The notes beneath the pieces are model-generated. The model searched no databases and was not told the origin of the DNA. It worked only from the letters and a program-made list of their open reading frames with translations. Positions 1 to 9,056 of a stretch of DNA of 28,563 nt are shown in pieces; position 1 is the stretch's first letter, and every line of letters starts with the position of its first letter. The stretch is taken from assembly GCA_037190845.1 (NCBI GenBank), contig JBBCJI010000012.1, positions 1 to 28,563 on the forward strand, read 5' to 3'. Position numbers and translations under genes: made by a program. Source of the stretch: JBEBVQ01 sp037190845 (GTDB lineage: Bacteria > Bacteroidota > Bacteroidia > Chitinophagales > Chitinophagaceae).

Positions 1-1
1 G

Positions 2-853
2 CGTATCGGTACAGAAGTTGCCGGAGCTACGTATGCCTGGAATACCGGAACCACTACTCCCTATACCTCTGTAAGCAGCACGGGTTCGTATATACTGTCG
101 GTAAATCTGGAAGGCTGTGTGGTACATGATACGATAGAGGTTACGGCCATGCCTTATCCGGTTATAGATCTGGGTGGTGATCGCGATATCTGTCCAGAGC
201 AGACGATCGTGCTGGATGGTTCTTATGGTACGAACAGTGTGTACTCGTGGAACACGGGTGAAGATGAGGCGGCTCTGGCTGCTACATCAGCGGGTGTGTA
301 CGGTGTAGTGATTATTACGGAGCATGGTTGTGTGGGTGGAGACACAGTAGTGCTGAGTTTTTATCCCAAACCCACAGTATCGCTGGGGCCAGATACGACT
401 GTATGCGAAGAGACTCCGCTGGTGCTGGATCCGTGGCGTATCAACGCAGACTCGTTAATCTGGCCGGATGGTTCTGTAGCGCCTGTATTTACGACTCCTT
501 ATGGAGGCGAGTTTATCGTCACGGCTGTCAACAAGTGTGGAAGTGTCCGTGATACGATTCTTGTAAAGGATATCTATTGTAATATCTGGATTCCGGAAGC
601 ATTTACGCCTAATGGCGATGGCCTTAATGATATTTTCCGGCCGGCCGGTAACCTGGGCAGAATAGAATCACTTGGCCTGAGTGTATATAATCGCTGGGGA
701 GAAAGGATTTTTCACACACGTGATAAAAACAAAGGATGGGACGGTACGTTGAACGGAGCCCAGTCGCAGTTGGGTACTTATCTCTATCTCCTGCAGTACG
801 AATGGGATGGAAAGCAGCATGAACAAAAAGGCACATTTCATCTGATCCGCTAA
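2..853 (+). CDS. T9SS type B surface protein with Ig-like repeats, 5' end missing
   Basis: This is the last 283 codons of a gene that begins upstream; the frame is open from base 2. What remains is about three Ig-like/PKD-like repeats, each with a leading Cys, a central 'WNTG'-like turn and a late 'GC..(R/H)DT' motif. A gliding-motility-associated C-terminal domain (CHU_C, T9SS type B signal) follows at about residues 193-283, with AFTPNGDGLND, YNRWGERIF, GWDG and a final KGTFHLIR. In this family the domain directs export across the outer membrane and attachment at the cell surface. The fragment aligns along its length with the C-terminal parts of the type B proteins at 12742 and 23581, so it is their block 1 paralog. 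Its N-terminal domain is unknown. An internal ATG at 119 is not a start, because homology continues upstream of it. Confidence 0.88.
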   Translation, partial: RIGTEVAGATYAWNTGTTTPYTSVSSTGSYILSVNLEGCVVHDTIEVTAMPYPVIDLGGDRDICPEQTIVLDGSYGTNSVYSWNTGEDEAALAATSAGVYGVVIITEHGCVGGDTVVLSFYPKPTVSLGPDTTVCEETPLVLDPWRINADSLIWPDGSVAPVFTTPYGGEFIVTAVNKCGSVRDTILVKDIYCNIWIPEAFTPNGDGLNDIFRPAGNLGRIESLGLSVYNRWGERIFHTRDKNKGWDGTLNGAQSQLGTYLYLLQYEWDGKQHEQKGTFHLIR

Positions 854-869
854 ACTGGCTGGATTGGGA

Positions 870-911
870 AAAACATAAAAATGTTTTGTGACTGATGACG
901 ATCAGGATCAC
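870..911. terminator. Two adjacent hairpins after the type B gene
   Basis: The gap after the stop at 853 holds two consecutive inverted repeats. At 870-887, AAAACAT pairs with ATGTTTT across an AAAA loop. At 888-911, GTGACTGAT and ATCAG-GA-TCAC pair around a GACG loop with a two-base bulge. The first is followed by little more than one short T run. These could end transcription partly or protect mRNA 3' ends; function is inferred from position only. Confidence 0.35.
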
Positions 912-968
912 AGTTCTGTCACTATGGATTCCGGTATTTTATTATTAACCTCTAAAGAGTGATGTTTC

Positions 969-3900
969 ATGAAAAGGATTGCTATTACATTAAGTACATT
1001 GCTGTTCCTCTCTGTGCCGGTCTGGTCACAGATAACGGGCCCTGCCACATTGAGTGTTGGGCAAAGCGGCACCTGGACATTGAATAATGCGGCAACGTTC
1101 AATCCATACACCTGGTCGCCTGATGAGATGCTGCAACCAGCAAACGCCAACCTGACAGCAACCTCTGTAAGTGGTGGAAAATTTGGAGCAAATACAACTA
1201 TGACGGTTGCCGATTATCCGTCTGTCTGGTTTGATCCGGTTGCCAACCGGTGGTTTGCATTTACAATTACCCGTGGGGTAACGCCAGGTGCAGACGCAAC
1301 GTTGTATCGTCTTGATCTTGGTTCTGATCCCACACCACTGAATACTAACGCAGCAAATGCAGTGACGGCATTTAATCTCACAACATTAGGTTTGCCGTCG
1401 TCAATTTCAAGTCACGGCGGAACCGGTGTTGGAGAAGTGGTACATGCAGTGGTTTACGACCCCTCAAGTCAGGAATGGCATTTGTTCTGGTACAGAACGG
1501 GGTATGGGGATCAGGGAAATAAATTTTTGATCTATCGTCTTGATTTTGGCACGTCATTAGCCAATACGCCCGCTACAGCTACCGCTCTTGACGCTACAGC
1601 AACCTCCGGAGGAGGAATAGTTGGAGGCCAGGTTGCTCAGAGTAAGTTTGTACGCGCTGATAATGGAGATTTCATATTGTTTATAGGTAATCGTTGGGGA
1701 GGCCCGATTAGAGCAAATTTTGGTAATAATATTAAAAACCTGACCCCTCAAATGGGTCTATTAGTCACAACAGTTACTCATGGTACAGGCGTTGGGGCTG
1801 CTGTAGGCCGGTCATCAGCGATAGACGTGGTTAAGCAGGACGGAAAATGGTATCTTTTCTGCTCGACTACCGATGCTTCAGGTACAAGTGGTAATGAATT
1901 GTGGCGCTATGATTTTGGTTCTGATATTGGAGGTAACTATACTCGTGTTACCGGACTGGGTAGCCTGCCCGGCTCGAACCATTGGGGGCTGCAGATTATA
2001 CCTTCTTCATGCGGAGACCAATTTTATGGTTTCATCAATAGTCGCGGCAGCATTTACAGGCTGAATTTTGGCGCTGATCTTGAATCTACCCCTACAAATA
2101 TGCTCATCGGTACACCAAGTCAGAATGGTCTGCCGGCAGCGGCAGATAATAGCGGTCTGTTTGCATATATATATGGCGACAGCCTGTATGCAGTAATGGG
2201 AGGCGCCGGCACCAACGGGATTTATTCGATGCGTTTGCCTTATAATACGGGTAACCAGACACTGACTAACGGTAATTCCTTTACGCATACATACACTGCT
2301 ACCGGAACATATGAACTGACGGCAGGAGTAAATCTTCATGGTGGCGGAGCTTCCATGTATTGCCACACAGTAACGGTAGTACAGTCAGGACCTCCTGTGC
2401 CGGGAACATACAGCGCGGCCCCCACCCCTGTATGTCAGGGTCAGCAGACGGTGTTATATACGGTTCCGACGGTAAGTGGCGCAACAGCTTATCACTGGCA
2501 TTATACAGGCAGCGGCGCTACGTATACCTCCTCTACCACGACTTCGTCGAATGTATTGTCATTTAGCGGTAGTGCCACCGCAGGTACACTCCGTGTGTGG
2601 ACAGTTGATAATGCCGGGGACAGCAGCTTTGCCTCCCGTGATACAGCGATTGTTGTAAATATACAACCGAGTGTGAGTATCAATCCTGCAACGGTCACTA
2701 TTTGCGCAGGTCAGAGTGCAACATTGACAGCGAGCGGCGCAACAACCTATAGCTGGTCACCCTCCGGTGGTACCAATGCTGCGGCTACGGTGAGCCCTGC
2801 TTCCACTGCTACTTATACGGTGACGGGTACAAGCAATGGTTGTTCTGCTACGGCATCACGTGATGTTACCGTTAATGCACTTCCTGTAGTGAATATCTCT
2901 CCTGCAACGGTTGAGATATGCGTGGGAGAGAGCGCTACCCTGACTGCGAGTGGTGCTGATACGTATGTGTGGACGCCTGCACTGGGTAACGCAGCGACTA
3001 TTAATGTATCTCCTGTAGCAACCACGCCCTATACTGCAGAGGGGACGAATACAGCTACGGGTTGTAAGAATACGGCTATACGTACTGTGACGGTAAATCC
3101 GCTTCCGGTGACGCAGGTAACAGTTTCAGGTGGCATTACTGATGTGTGTGCAGGAGACAGCGTTTTACTCACTGCTTCAGGTGTTAATTACAATTATCAG
3201 TGGCGGAATGCTAATGCTGTAGTAGGTACAGGTCTTCATTATGTTGCATATACTTCAGGTAGTTATTATGCGATAGCTACAGACCCGGCCAGTGGCTGCT
3301 CGGACACTACGCAGGATGTGGAGATCCGGGTATATGATCGTCCGGTGGTATCCCTGCCTCAGGGAGATACGTCCTTCTGTATAGGAGGTCTTGTTGTTCT
3401 GGATGTGCATAGCCAGGATACAGGGCTGACGTATGTGTGGAAGCGGGATGAGGTTGTGGTGCCGCTGGCTACTGCCGACTTCCTTGAAGTTGATGAAACG
3501 GGTGTTTATAAGGTAATCGTCGGACGTGCCGCCGTTTCGGCCTGTGAAGACAGCACGAATGAAGTGGCGGTAACGGTTCATGACCTTCCGGTAGTTAATG
3601 TTACCTGGGACGGAATAGAGCTACATGCAACGCCCGGATATGCTTCCTATCAATGGAGTACAGGCGGACAGGGTATCCCCGGAGCGACAGATTCTGTGTT
3701 TACGCCATCCACCAATGGTGGATATAGTGTAAAGGTGATAGATGTGAATGGTTGTGAAAACACTTCTTCTGTCCAGAATCTGACGGATGTGGGAGTACTG
3801 AATGTATCTGTTCTCACAGCAGATGCACTGGATATATACCCTAATCCGTCGTCCGGAGTTGTGTATATAAAATCCCCGGTGCGTGTGGATGTAATGCTGT

Positions 3901-4043
3901 TCACCGCTGATGGCCGTTTGCTGCAGCGTATTACAGAAGCACATCAGGTAGATCTTGGTGGTTATGCTGATGGCATGTATCTCCTGCGTGTTATGGATGA
4001 GAATGGACTTCCTGTACGTAATGAAAGGGTAATTAAGAAATAG
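969..4043 (+). CDS. Secreted propeller-like and Ig-like repeat protein, T9SS type A
   Basis: A 1024-residue exported protein of unknown ligand. Residues 1-21 are a signal peptide ending VWSQ. Residues about 22-470 form a repetitive domain marked by recurring YRLDLGSD, YRLDFGTS, WRYDFGSD and YRLNFGAD motifs, which suggests a beta-propeller; I cannot assign a named family. From about 474 to 950 come a PKD-like unit and about five Ig-like units, each opening with a Cys ('ICAGQSATL', 'VCAGDSVLL'). The T9SS type A signal occupies about 953-1024 (LDIYPNPSSG...GMYLLRV...VIKK). The last two Ig-like units and the signal match those of the Kelch proteins at 9935 and 20438, so this is their block 1 counterpart with a different N-terminus. 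It lies 115 bp after a type B gene and 81 bp before the FG-GAP gene. No canonical promoter is visible ahead of it. Confidence 0.85.
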   Translation: MKRIAITLSTLLFLSVPVWSQITGPATLSVGQSGTWTLNNAATFNPYTWSPDEMLQPANANLTATSVSGGKFGANTTMTVADYPSVWFDPVANRWFAFTITRGVTPGADATLYRLDLGSDPTPLNTNAANAVTAFNLTTLGLPSSISSHGGTGVGEVVHAVVYDPSSQEWHLFWYRTGYGDQGNKFLIYRLDFGTSLANTPATATALDATATSGGGIVGGQVAQSKFVRADNGDFILFIGNRWGGPIRANFGNNIKNLTPQMGLLVTTVTHGTGVGAAVGRSSAIDVVKQDGKWYLFCSTTDASGTSGNELWRYDFGSDIGGNYTRVTGLGSLPGSNHWGLQIIPSSCGDQFYGFINSRGSIYRLNFGADLESTPTNMLIGTPSQNGLPAAADNSGLFAYIYGDSLYAVMGGAGTNGIYSMRLPYNTGNQTLTNGNSFTHTYTATGTYELTAGVNLHGGGASMYCHTVTVVQSGPPVPGTYSAAPTPVCQGQQTVLYTVPTVSGATAYHWHYTGSGATYTSSTTTSSNVLSFSGSATAGTLRVWTVDNAGDSSFASRDTAIVVNIQPSVSINPATVTICAGQSATLTASGATTYSWSPSGGTNAAATVSPASTATYTVTGTSNGCSATASRDVTVNALPVVNISPATVEICVGESATLTASGADTYVWTPALGNAATINVSPVATTPYTAEGTNTATGCKNTAIRTVTVNPLPVTQVTVSGGITDVCAGDSVLLTASGVNYNYQWRNANAVVGTGLHYVAYTSGSYYAIATDPASGCSDTTQDVEIRVYDRPVVSLPQGDTSFCIGGLVVLDVHSQDTGLTYVWKRDEVVVPLATADFLEVDETGVYKVIVGRAAVSACEDSTNEVAVTVHDLPVVNVTWDGIELHATPGYASYQWSTGGQGIPGATDSVFTPSTNGGYSVKVIDVNGCENTSSVQNLTDVGVLNVSVLTADALDIYPNPSSGVVYIKSPVRVDVMLFTADGRLLQRITEAHQVDLGGYADGMYLLRVMDENGLPVRNERVIKK

Positions 4044-4052
4044 TATACAGTA

Positions 4053-4089
4053 CAGTGCCCCGGAAGTAATATATGCTTTCGGGGTACTG
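4053..4089. terminator. Strong hairpin between two block 1 genes
   Basis: CAGTGCCCCGGAA (4053-4065) pairs with TTTCGGGGTACTG (4077-4089) to give a continuous 13-bp stem with two G-T pairs and an 11-base loop. No T run follows, so an incomplete terminator or an mRNA-stabilising structure is more likely than full termination. The CTTTCGGGGTA of the right arm recurs at 15663-15673 before the block 2 FG-GAP gene, but there the left arm is absent. Confidence 0.45.
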
Positions 4090-4124
4090 CTTTCGGATTA
4101 ATGGTAAAAAAATAAACGAACATA

Positions 4125-6053
4125 ATGATTTCGATCTTCCGCTTTTCTGCTTTAATAACTGCATTGTTTCTGTCCGCGACATCGTATGCCCAGTCGTCGG
4201 GCTGGTTTACTCAGGTCTCCGGCTCCTCGTCGGGTCTTTCGGTAAATGATGCGATCCAGGCGTATCCCGGTGTTGTGGATATAAATAATGATGACTACCC
4301 GGATCTGGTTACACTTCATATTCCATTTACGGGTTCTCTTTATACGGAGCGTAAGCCTATGATGATTCATCTGAATATCCAGGATCCGGGCAGCAATGAC
4401 CCGAAAGCCCGAAAGTTTATCGATGTAACGCCTCAATCCGGAGTTCATACAATCCCGGGAGATACAGGTTTTCATGCAAATTGTTTCACACTCGCTGATT
4501 TCAATAATGACGGAAACGTGGATCTTGTAACGGGAAATTTCTATCACCGCAAGGAGCAATACGCATATTTGAATGACCGCTGTCAGGTTTTTTTAGGTGA
4601 CGGGACAGGCAAGTTTACCTATAAGTCGGGTCATGGTCTTGGTGCGATCGGCTTGCGTAATATTCGTTCGCTGACGGCATTGGATTATGATAAAGATGGG
4701 AATCTGGATCTGTTTATCGCAACAACTTATGAAAATGTATCGGCGGGTACTGTTGATCATGGATATCTTTTAAAAGGAAACGGAGACGGAACATTCAGCA
4801 ACATGACGGATGTGAGCGGTATCGGCGCTATGCCGGAGGCCATGTACGGATCCTCATCAACGGATTATAACAATGACTGCCTTCCTGATATATTCACGGC
4901 TCCGTATTGTCGTAGCGCAGGTAAGGTGATGAAGAATAATGGGGACGGCACATTCACGGATATGGCCGCAGCTTTAGGTTATAATCTGGAGCGTACGGGG
5001 GCCGGCCAGCGTTCGTGTACGTTTGCGATCACTCCTGAGGATGTGAATAATGACGGTTATATGGATCTCTTCTTTGCGGTGGTACACGGCGGCAATACAC
5101 CAGGGCAGTTCCGCTCCACAATAGGCATCAATAAGGGCCCGGATCATAATTATGCGTTTGATATCCGGGAGGATTTTCTACCGGTTGCTTCACCCGCGAG
5201 CGCTCACCGGGGTGATATGAAAGGAGTTTTCGTGGATTTTGAGAATGACGGGTTGAAGGATCTGATCATGGCACAATATGTATACGCTCCGGCTACGGAC
5301 CGTACTTACTTCTGGCATCAGCAGTCGGATAACAGCTTCAAAGACGCAACGTCGGCCTTGGGATTGTTGGTTCCGGAATTGAAGAGCACGACATTCCTGG
5401 AGACATTTGACTATGATCTGGATGGAGATGATGATCTGCTGATAACGCCTAACGGGAATACGATTGCCTTGTGGAAGAACACGGTTGGCCAGGATAAGAA
5501 CTGGATTGCAGTAAAACCCATCGTATTGACAAGTGGCATCAATATGAATGCAATTGGCGCGCGCATTCATGTTTATTACGATGGTAAGATACAGATGCGT
5601 GAAGTGATGGCAGGTCGTGGTATGCATGTAGGCCAGCAACCGTTTATCCTCAACTTCGGTCTGGGAGATGTGACAAAAGTAGACTCTGTCGTTATCAGAT
5701 GGCCGGATGCAAATTGTACCCGTTCTACATTATATAATCCTCCGGTCAACCAGATTGTTACCGTAAACAGTTTTCCTACAGGAGTGGAAAGGGTGGAGCC
5801 TTCCGGTTATGACGTGAAGGTATTCCCGAATCCCACTTCCGGGTATGTGGTGGTGCAAGGTGCTGGTCTTGTAGCCGGAGTCCGGATGGCAAAGTTGCTG
5901 GATGTAACCGGTAAGGGCATTGACATAAAACACAGTACGAGCGATGGCGACAAGCTGATCTTCGATCTGGCACCATTACCGGAGGGGATTTATTTTATTC
6001 ATATAACGGATACGGAAGGACAGACGACGACACATAGCGTGATAAGAAAATAA
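4125..6053 (+). CDS. FG-GAP/ASPIC-UnbV (CRTAC1-like) surface protein, T9SS type A
   Basis: A 642-residue exported protein. Residues 1-23 are a signal peptide (SATSYAQ). Seven FG-GAP/VCBS-type repeats carry calcium-loop motifs near residues 52 (DINNDDYPD), 125 (DFNNDGNVD), 187 (DYDKDGNLD), 247 (DYNNDCLPD), 306 (DVNNDGYMD), 371 (DFENDGLKD) and 429 (DYDLDGDDD), which fits a seven-bladed integrin-alpha-like propeller. An ASPIC/UnbV domain follows at about 460-547 (IGARIHV...REVMAGRG...FGLG...VVIRWPD). The type A signal is at about 563-642 (VKVFPNPTSG...EGIYFIHI). Repeat 4 has Cys where the loop Gly normally sits. It closes block 1 and runs convergently into the kinase gene, sharing a hairpin. Paralogs lie at 15692 and 26598; this copy is the most divergent. 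Ligand unknown; calcium binding is inferred from the motifs. Confidence 0.9.
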   Translation: MISIFRFSALITALFLSATSYAQSSGWFTQVSGSSSGLSVNDAIQAYPGVVDINNDDYPDLVTLHIPFTGSLYTERKPMMIHLNIQDPGSNDPKARKFIDVTPQSGVHTIPGDTGFHANCFTLADFNNDGNVDLVTGNFYHRKEQYAYLNDRCQVFLGDGTGKFTYKSGHGLGAIGLRNIRSLTALDYDKDGNLDLFIATTYENVSAGTVDHGYLLKGNGDGTFSNMTDVSGIGAMPEAMYGSSSTDYNNDCLPDIFTAPYCRSAGKVMKNNGDGTFTDMAAALGYNLERTGAGQRSCTFAITPEDVNNDGYMDLFFAVVHGGNTPGQFRSTIGINKGPDHNYAFDIREDFLPVASPASAHRGDMKGVFVDFENDGLKDLIMAQYVYAPATDRTYFWHQQSDNSFKDATSALGLLVPELKSTTFLETFDYDLDGDDDLLITPNGNTIALWKNTVGQDKNWIAVKPIVLTSGINMNAIGARIHVYYDGKIQMREVMAGRGMHVGQQPFILNFGLGDVTKVDSVVIRWPDANCTRSTLYNPPVNQIVTVNSFPTGVERVEPSGYDVKVFPNPTSGYVVVQGAGLVAGVRMAKLLDVTGKGIDIKHSTSDGDKLIFDLAPLPEGIYFIHITDTEGQTTTHSVIRK

Positions 6054-6059
6054 TGACAC

Positions 6060-6092
6060 GTGCAGGGGCAACCCTTGCGGTTACCCCTACAC
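6060..6092. terminator. Bidirectional hairpin between convergent genes
   Basis: GTGCAGGGGCAACC (6060-6073) pairs with GGTTACCCCTACAC (6079-6092) across a CTTGC loop, with two C/A mismatches in a 14-bp stem. It sits 7 bp after the FG-GAP stop, and its right arm overlaps the final codon and stop of the kinase on the other strand, so it could serve both transcripts. There is no T run. Confidence 0.5.
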
Positions 6093-9056
6093 AAATGTGG
6101 GTATCATAATCCTTACCGAAGTACCGGTAGCTGCGCCTGTTTCATCTTTCAGGTCAGTGTAAGTAACCAGTATCTGATCGTTGATGTTTTTACTGATGAG
6201 CTGTAATCTCTTTTTGGTGGCTTCGGTAGAGAAGCTGTTGTAATTATAATTAGCAGCCTCACGGATTTCAGCAGCTTTTTTCCTTCCGATACCATTGTCC
6301 CGGATGATGCAGGCGATATATTCATCGCCGGGAATTAATTGAAAAATGATGCTTAACTTTTTTTCGCCTTCCTTGTGGAGTAATCCGTGTTTAATGCTAT
6401 TTTCCACGAATGGCTGGATGATCATGGGCGGTATATGAATGTATCCTTCATCCACTTCTTCATCCATAATGATTTCATAGCTGAAGTTTTCCTGAAAACG
6501 CATTTTTTCGAGTTCAAGATATTTTTTAAGAATATCCGTTTCTGTAGAGAGCGGGATGGATTTTTTGCCGGATACATTTAGTATCAATCGCGTGAGTGTA
6601 GCAAAGTTAGACAGCTGTTCATTAGCGTCATTCTTATTACCCCACATAAACATTTCCTGGATCGTGTTCAGGCTGTTGAATATAAAATGGGGGTTCATCT
6701 GGCTTTTCAGTGCCTTTAGTTCACTTTCGTTCAGTGCTTTTTCATACTGAAGTTTTTCTATGATGCGCCGGTGTGCTTTTTTTCTGTTGCGGATACGATT
6801 TCGAATAATAATAATAATAAGTAAAGACAGCGCTGTTATGACACTAATAATAAACCATAACTGAAACCACCAGGGTTTATTAATGATAAAGGAAAAGGTA
6901 ATTTTGTTGGTTGCCATCAGACCTGTTGAAGTCTGAGCGACAGCTTCCAGTCTATATTTTCCCGGAGGGAGATAGGAAAAGGATATAGTATTCTGTCCCG
7001 GCGGGTTTACTTTCCAGTTGGTATCAGCGCTTCCGCTCAATAGTCTGTATCTGAAAAATACCCGGCCGGCATCGTAGTAATACAGCCCGGCGAGGTTAAA
7101 TTGCAGGCTGTTCTTTTGCCATGGCAGTGATGCGTTGTTGTATATCGTATCTGAGGAGTTCACGATCACGGAAAGCAGGTATTGCCGTGGTAAGGGCGAT
7201 TCTTTTCCGGACGTGTTTATCCGGGTAATATAAATTCCTTTTACAGTGGAGATGTAAAGTTTGTCTTGTAGTTCCAGCAGATCATATACCTGTGTCCCTT
7301 TTACCGGAGGTAGCGTATGTATGCTGACGAACCTTCCCTGCTCCATGTCATAAAGCTGAATATCTTTCTGCCCTAATATCCAGAGATGACTGCCTGATTT
7401 TTTCAGTTTCAGTACAGATGCGGAAAGCAGACCCTCTTTAGTATCCAGCTGCCGGATCACTTTCCCATTCTTTAATACCAGAATACCGTTGTTTAAGGTG
7501 CCCGCGTATACCTTATCCTTATAGCGGATAAGACTATAAGCATGGATTGGGGCATTGTTAAACAATATTTCATCGGTCATATCTCCCGTATATACGTACA
7601 ATCCGTTACTGATCCCTGCATACAACGTTTTCTGACTTTCTAAATAGCAAAGTGTACGTATCCTCTTACCCTGTATGTGCTGATATGTGCCATTCATGTT
7701 GTCATAACTAAAGTGAGACTGGATTATATCGGGTGGCGGTTGCGTGTTGCTGCTGTCCGGTGGAAGTATATGATGCCCCATAGCAATCATTCCCTGATGA
7801 GTAGCGAATACACTGTAACCATCTACCCGGCAGGCATCCAACAGATTGCCGCCAACAGGGATATAACGAACAATGCGGAATTGTTTGTTCAGTACAGCAA
7901 TATAATTCTGCCCGTATATAAGCAGGTAGTCTCCGGAAAGAAAACCACCGGTTATTGTTTTTGTTAGCGGAATAGTGAGCTCGGGTTTAAATCCGGATGT
8001 GTCTGATATCAGCAATTCTCCATGTATTGTAGCAGCAATGATTTTTCCCCCGAACGTGTCAAGATGACTGATTCGTTTTCCTTTTTCAGCGAATGCTGTA
8101 TACAGCTCCCATTCCGGTTTTCGTTTTTTCAGTAATAACCCGTGAATAGATGAGGCACCCCAGGTATTTCCTTCTTCATCCGTTATAATATCTCTGAGTA
8201 TGAGGTTGCGGATCGTATCTGTGCTGTCGGACCTGAAGCTTTGTTTCCAGGTATGTATCCAGATGTGGTCGCCATTTCGGGATGCTCTCAGGAAAGGTGT
8301 ACTGTCTCCGAGGTAATTTATTCCCGCGTGTATCAATTCGTCTCCTTGAATATTGAAATGAGAAAAATAGCTGGAGGGGATTTCGCCCTTTAGCAGGATT
8401 GCTGTTTCGTTTGCATTAATAATCGCGTTATAATCACTATTTACACTGTTCCTGAATCGTTTCAATTTTCCGTTTTGATATTTCAGGACATATTTTTTGT
8501 TATCAGTGGCGATTAGTATAAATACCGATTTCCCGTCTGTAAAGATATCCCGGTAGATACCGGAAGATGTCCATATCACTTCAGGAGTGGTATTGATGAT
8601 CCGGTACCGGCGCCGGTTGATATCATAAATGAAAAACCCTTTGTTGGAAGAGGCAAAAAGTGTATCCCCCATAACGACAAAAGGTGAAAGCCACAGGTTC
8701 GGAATGTCGGTCTCCAGTAATTTCATTCGTTCTCTGTCAATATAGAAAACCTGTCCGTTAAAATTCCGGCACCAGATTCTTCCCTGGCGATCTTCTATAA
8801 GGTTTGCCGTTCCCAGCAGTGATTGTTTCGGATGATAATAGGAAGTGAAAGATATACCATCATATCTGGATATGCCCAGCTCATGTCCGATCCACACAAA
8901 ACCTTTGCGATCCGGCAGGATATCATAGACTTGCTCTGACGGCGTATTGTCTACAGGCTGAAACCCGTACTCAGCAGGCGTTTGGGCATAAATATTGCCG
9001 GATATGAGTAGAGTCTGGTACACTACTACGTATATCCATAGTTTTATGCTGTTCAT
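6087..9056 (-). CDS. LytS-type sensor histidine kinase with Reg_prop propeller and Y_Y_Y domain
   Basis: A 989-residue membrane kinase. A signal peptide (ending IYAQ) leads into a long extracytoplasmic region of two-component-regulator propeller type (for example GFVWIGHELGISRYDG near residues 50-65). A Y_Y_Y-like Ig fold follows (FRYRLLSG...YLPPGKYRLEAVA), then one transmembrane helix at about 726-750. The cytoplasmic part has the His_kinase (LytS/YehU) box QMNPHFIFNSLN with His near 790, then an HATPase with PFVENSIKHG and DNGIGR motifs. There is no receiver or DNA-binding domain, unlike hybrid HTCS sensors. It should phosphorylate the LytTR regulator encoded just upstream; the regulator's TGA and this ATG overlap by 4 bp (9053-9056), implying coupled translation. 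The signal sensed is unknown. It lies between blocks 1 and 2. Confidence 0.93.
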   Translation of the reverse strand: MNSIKLWIYVVVYQTLLISGNIYAQTPAEYGFQPVDNTPSEQVYDILPDRKGFVWIGHELGISRYDGISFTSYYHPKQSLLGTANLIEDRQGRIWCRNFNGQVFYIDRERMKLLETDIPNLWLSPFVVMGDTLFASSNKGFFIYDINRRRYRIINTTPEVIWTSSGIYRDIFTDGKSVFILIATDNKKYVLKYQNGKLKRFRNSVNSDYNAIINANETAILLKGEIPSSYFSHFNIQGDELIHAGINYLGDSTPFLRASRNGDHIWIHTWKQSFRSDSTDTIRNLILRDIITDEEGNTWGASSIHGLLLKKRKPEWELYTAFAEKGKRISHLDTFGGKIIAATIHGELLISDTSGFKPELTIPLTKTITGGFLSGDYLLIYGQNYIAVLNKQFRIVRYIPVGGNLLDACRVDGYSVFATHQGMIAMGHHILPPDSSNTQPPPDIIQSHFSYDNMNGTYQHIQGKRIRTLCYLESQKTLYAGISNGLYVYTGDMTDEILFNNAPIHAYSLIRYKDKVYAGTLNNGILVLKNGKVIRQLDTKEGLLSASVLKLKKSGSHLWILGQKDIQLYDMEQGRFVSIHTLPPVKGTQVYDLLELQDKLYISTVKGIYITRINTSGKESPLPRQYLLSVIVNSSDTIYNNASLPWQKNSLQFNLAGLYYYDAGRVFFRYRLLSGSADTNWKVNPPGQNTISFSYLPPGKYRLEAVAQTSTGLMATNKITFSFIINKPWWFQLWFIISVITALSLLIIIIIRNRIRNRKKAHRRIIEKLQYEKALNESELKALKSQMNPHFIFNSLNTIQEMFMWGNKNDANEQLSNFATLTRLILNVSGKKSIPLSTETDILKKYLELEKMRFQENFSYEIIMDEEVDEGYIHIPPMIIQPFVENSIKHGLLHKEGEKKLSIIFQLIPGDEYIACIIRDNGIGRKKAAEIREAANYNYNSFSTEATKKRLQLISKNINDQILVTYTDLKDETGAATGTSVRIMIPTFV

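Noticed and set aside
119..853. ATG at 119 as the start of the first gene
   Set aside because: The frame is open back to base 2, and the upstream residues align with the Ig-like unit of the paralog at 12742, so the gene is truncated by the window edge.
3707..3723. ATCCACC-AAT-GGTGGAT inverted repeat in the block 1 propeller gene
   Set aside because: A short stem inside a coding region, not in a linker and without other support.
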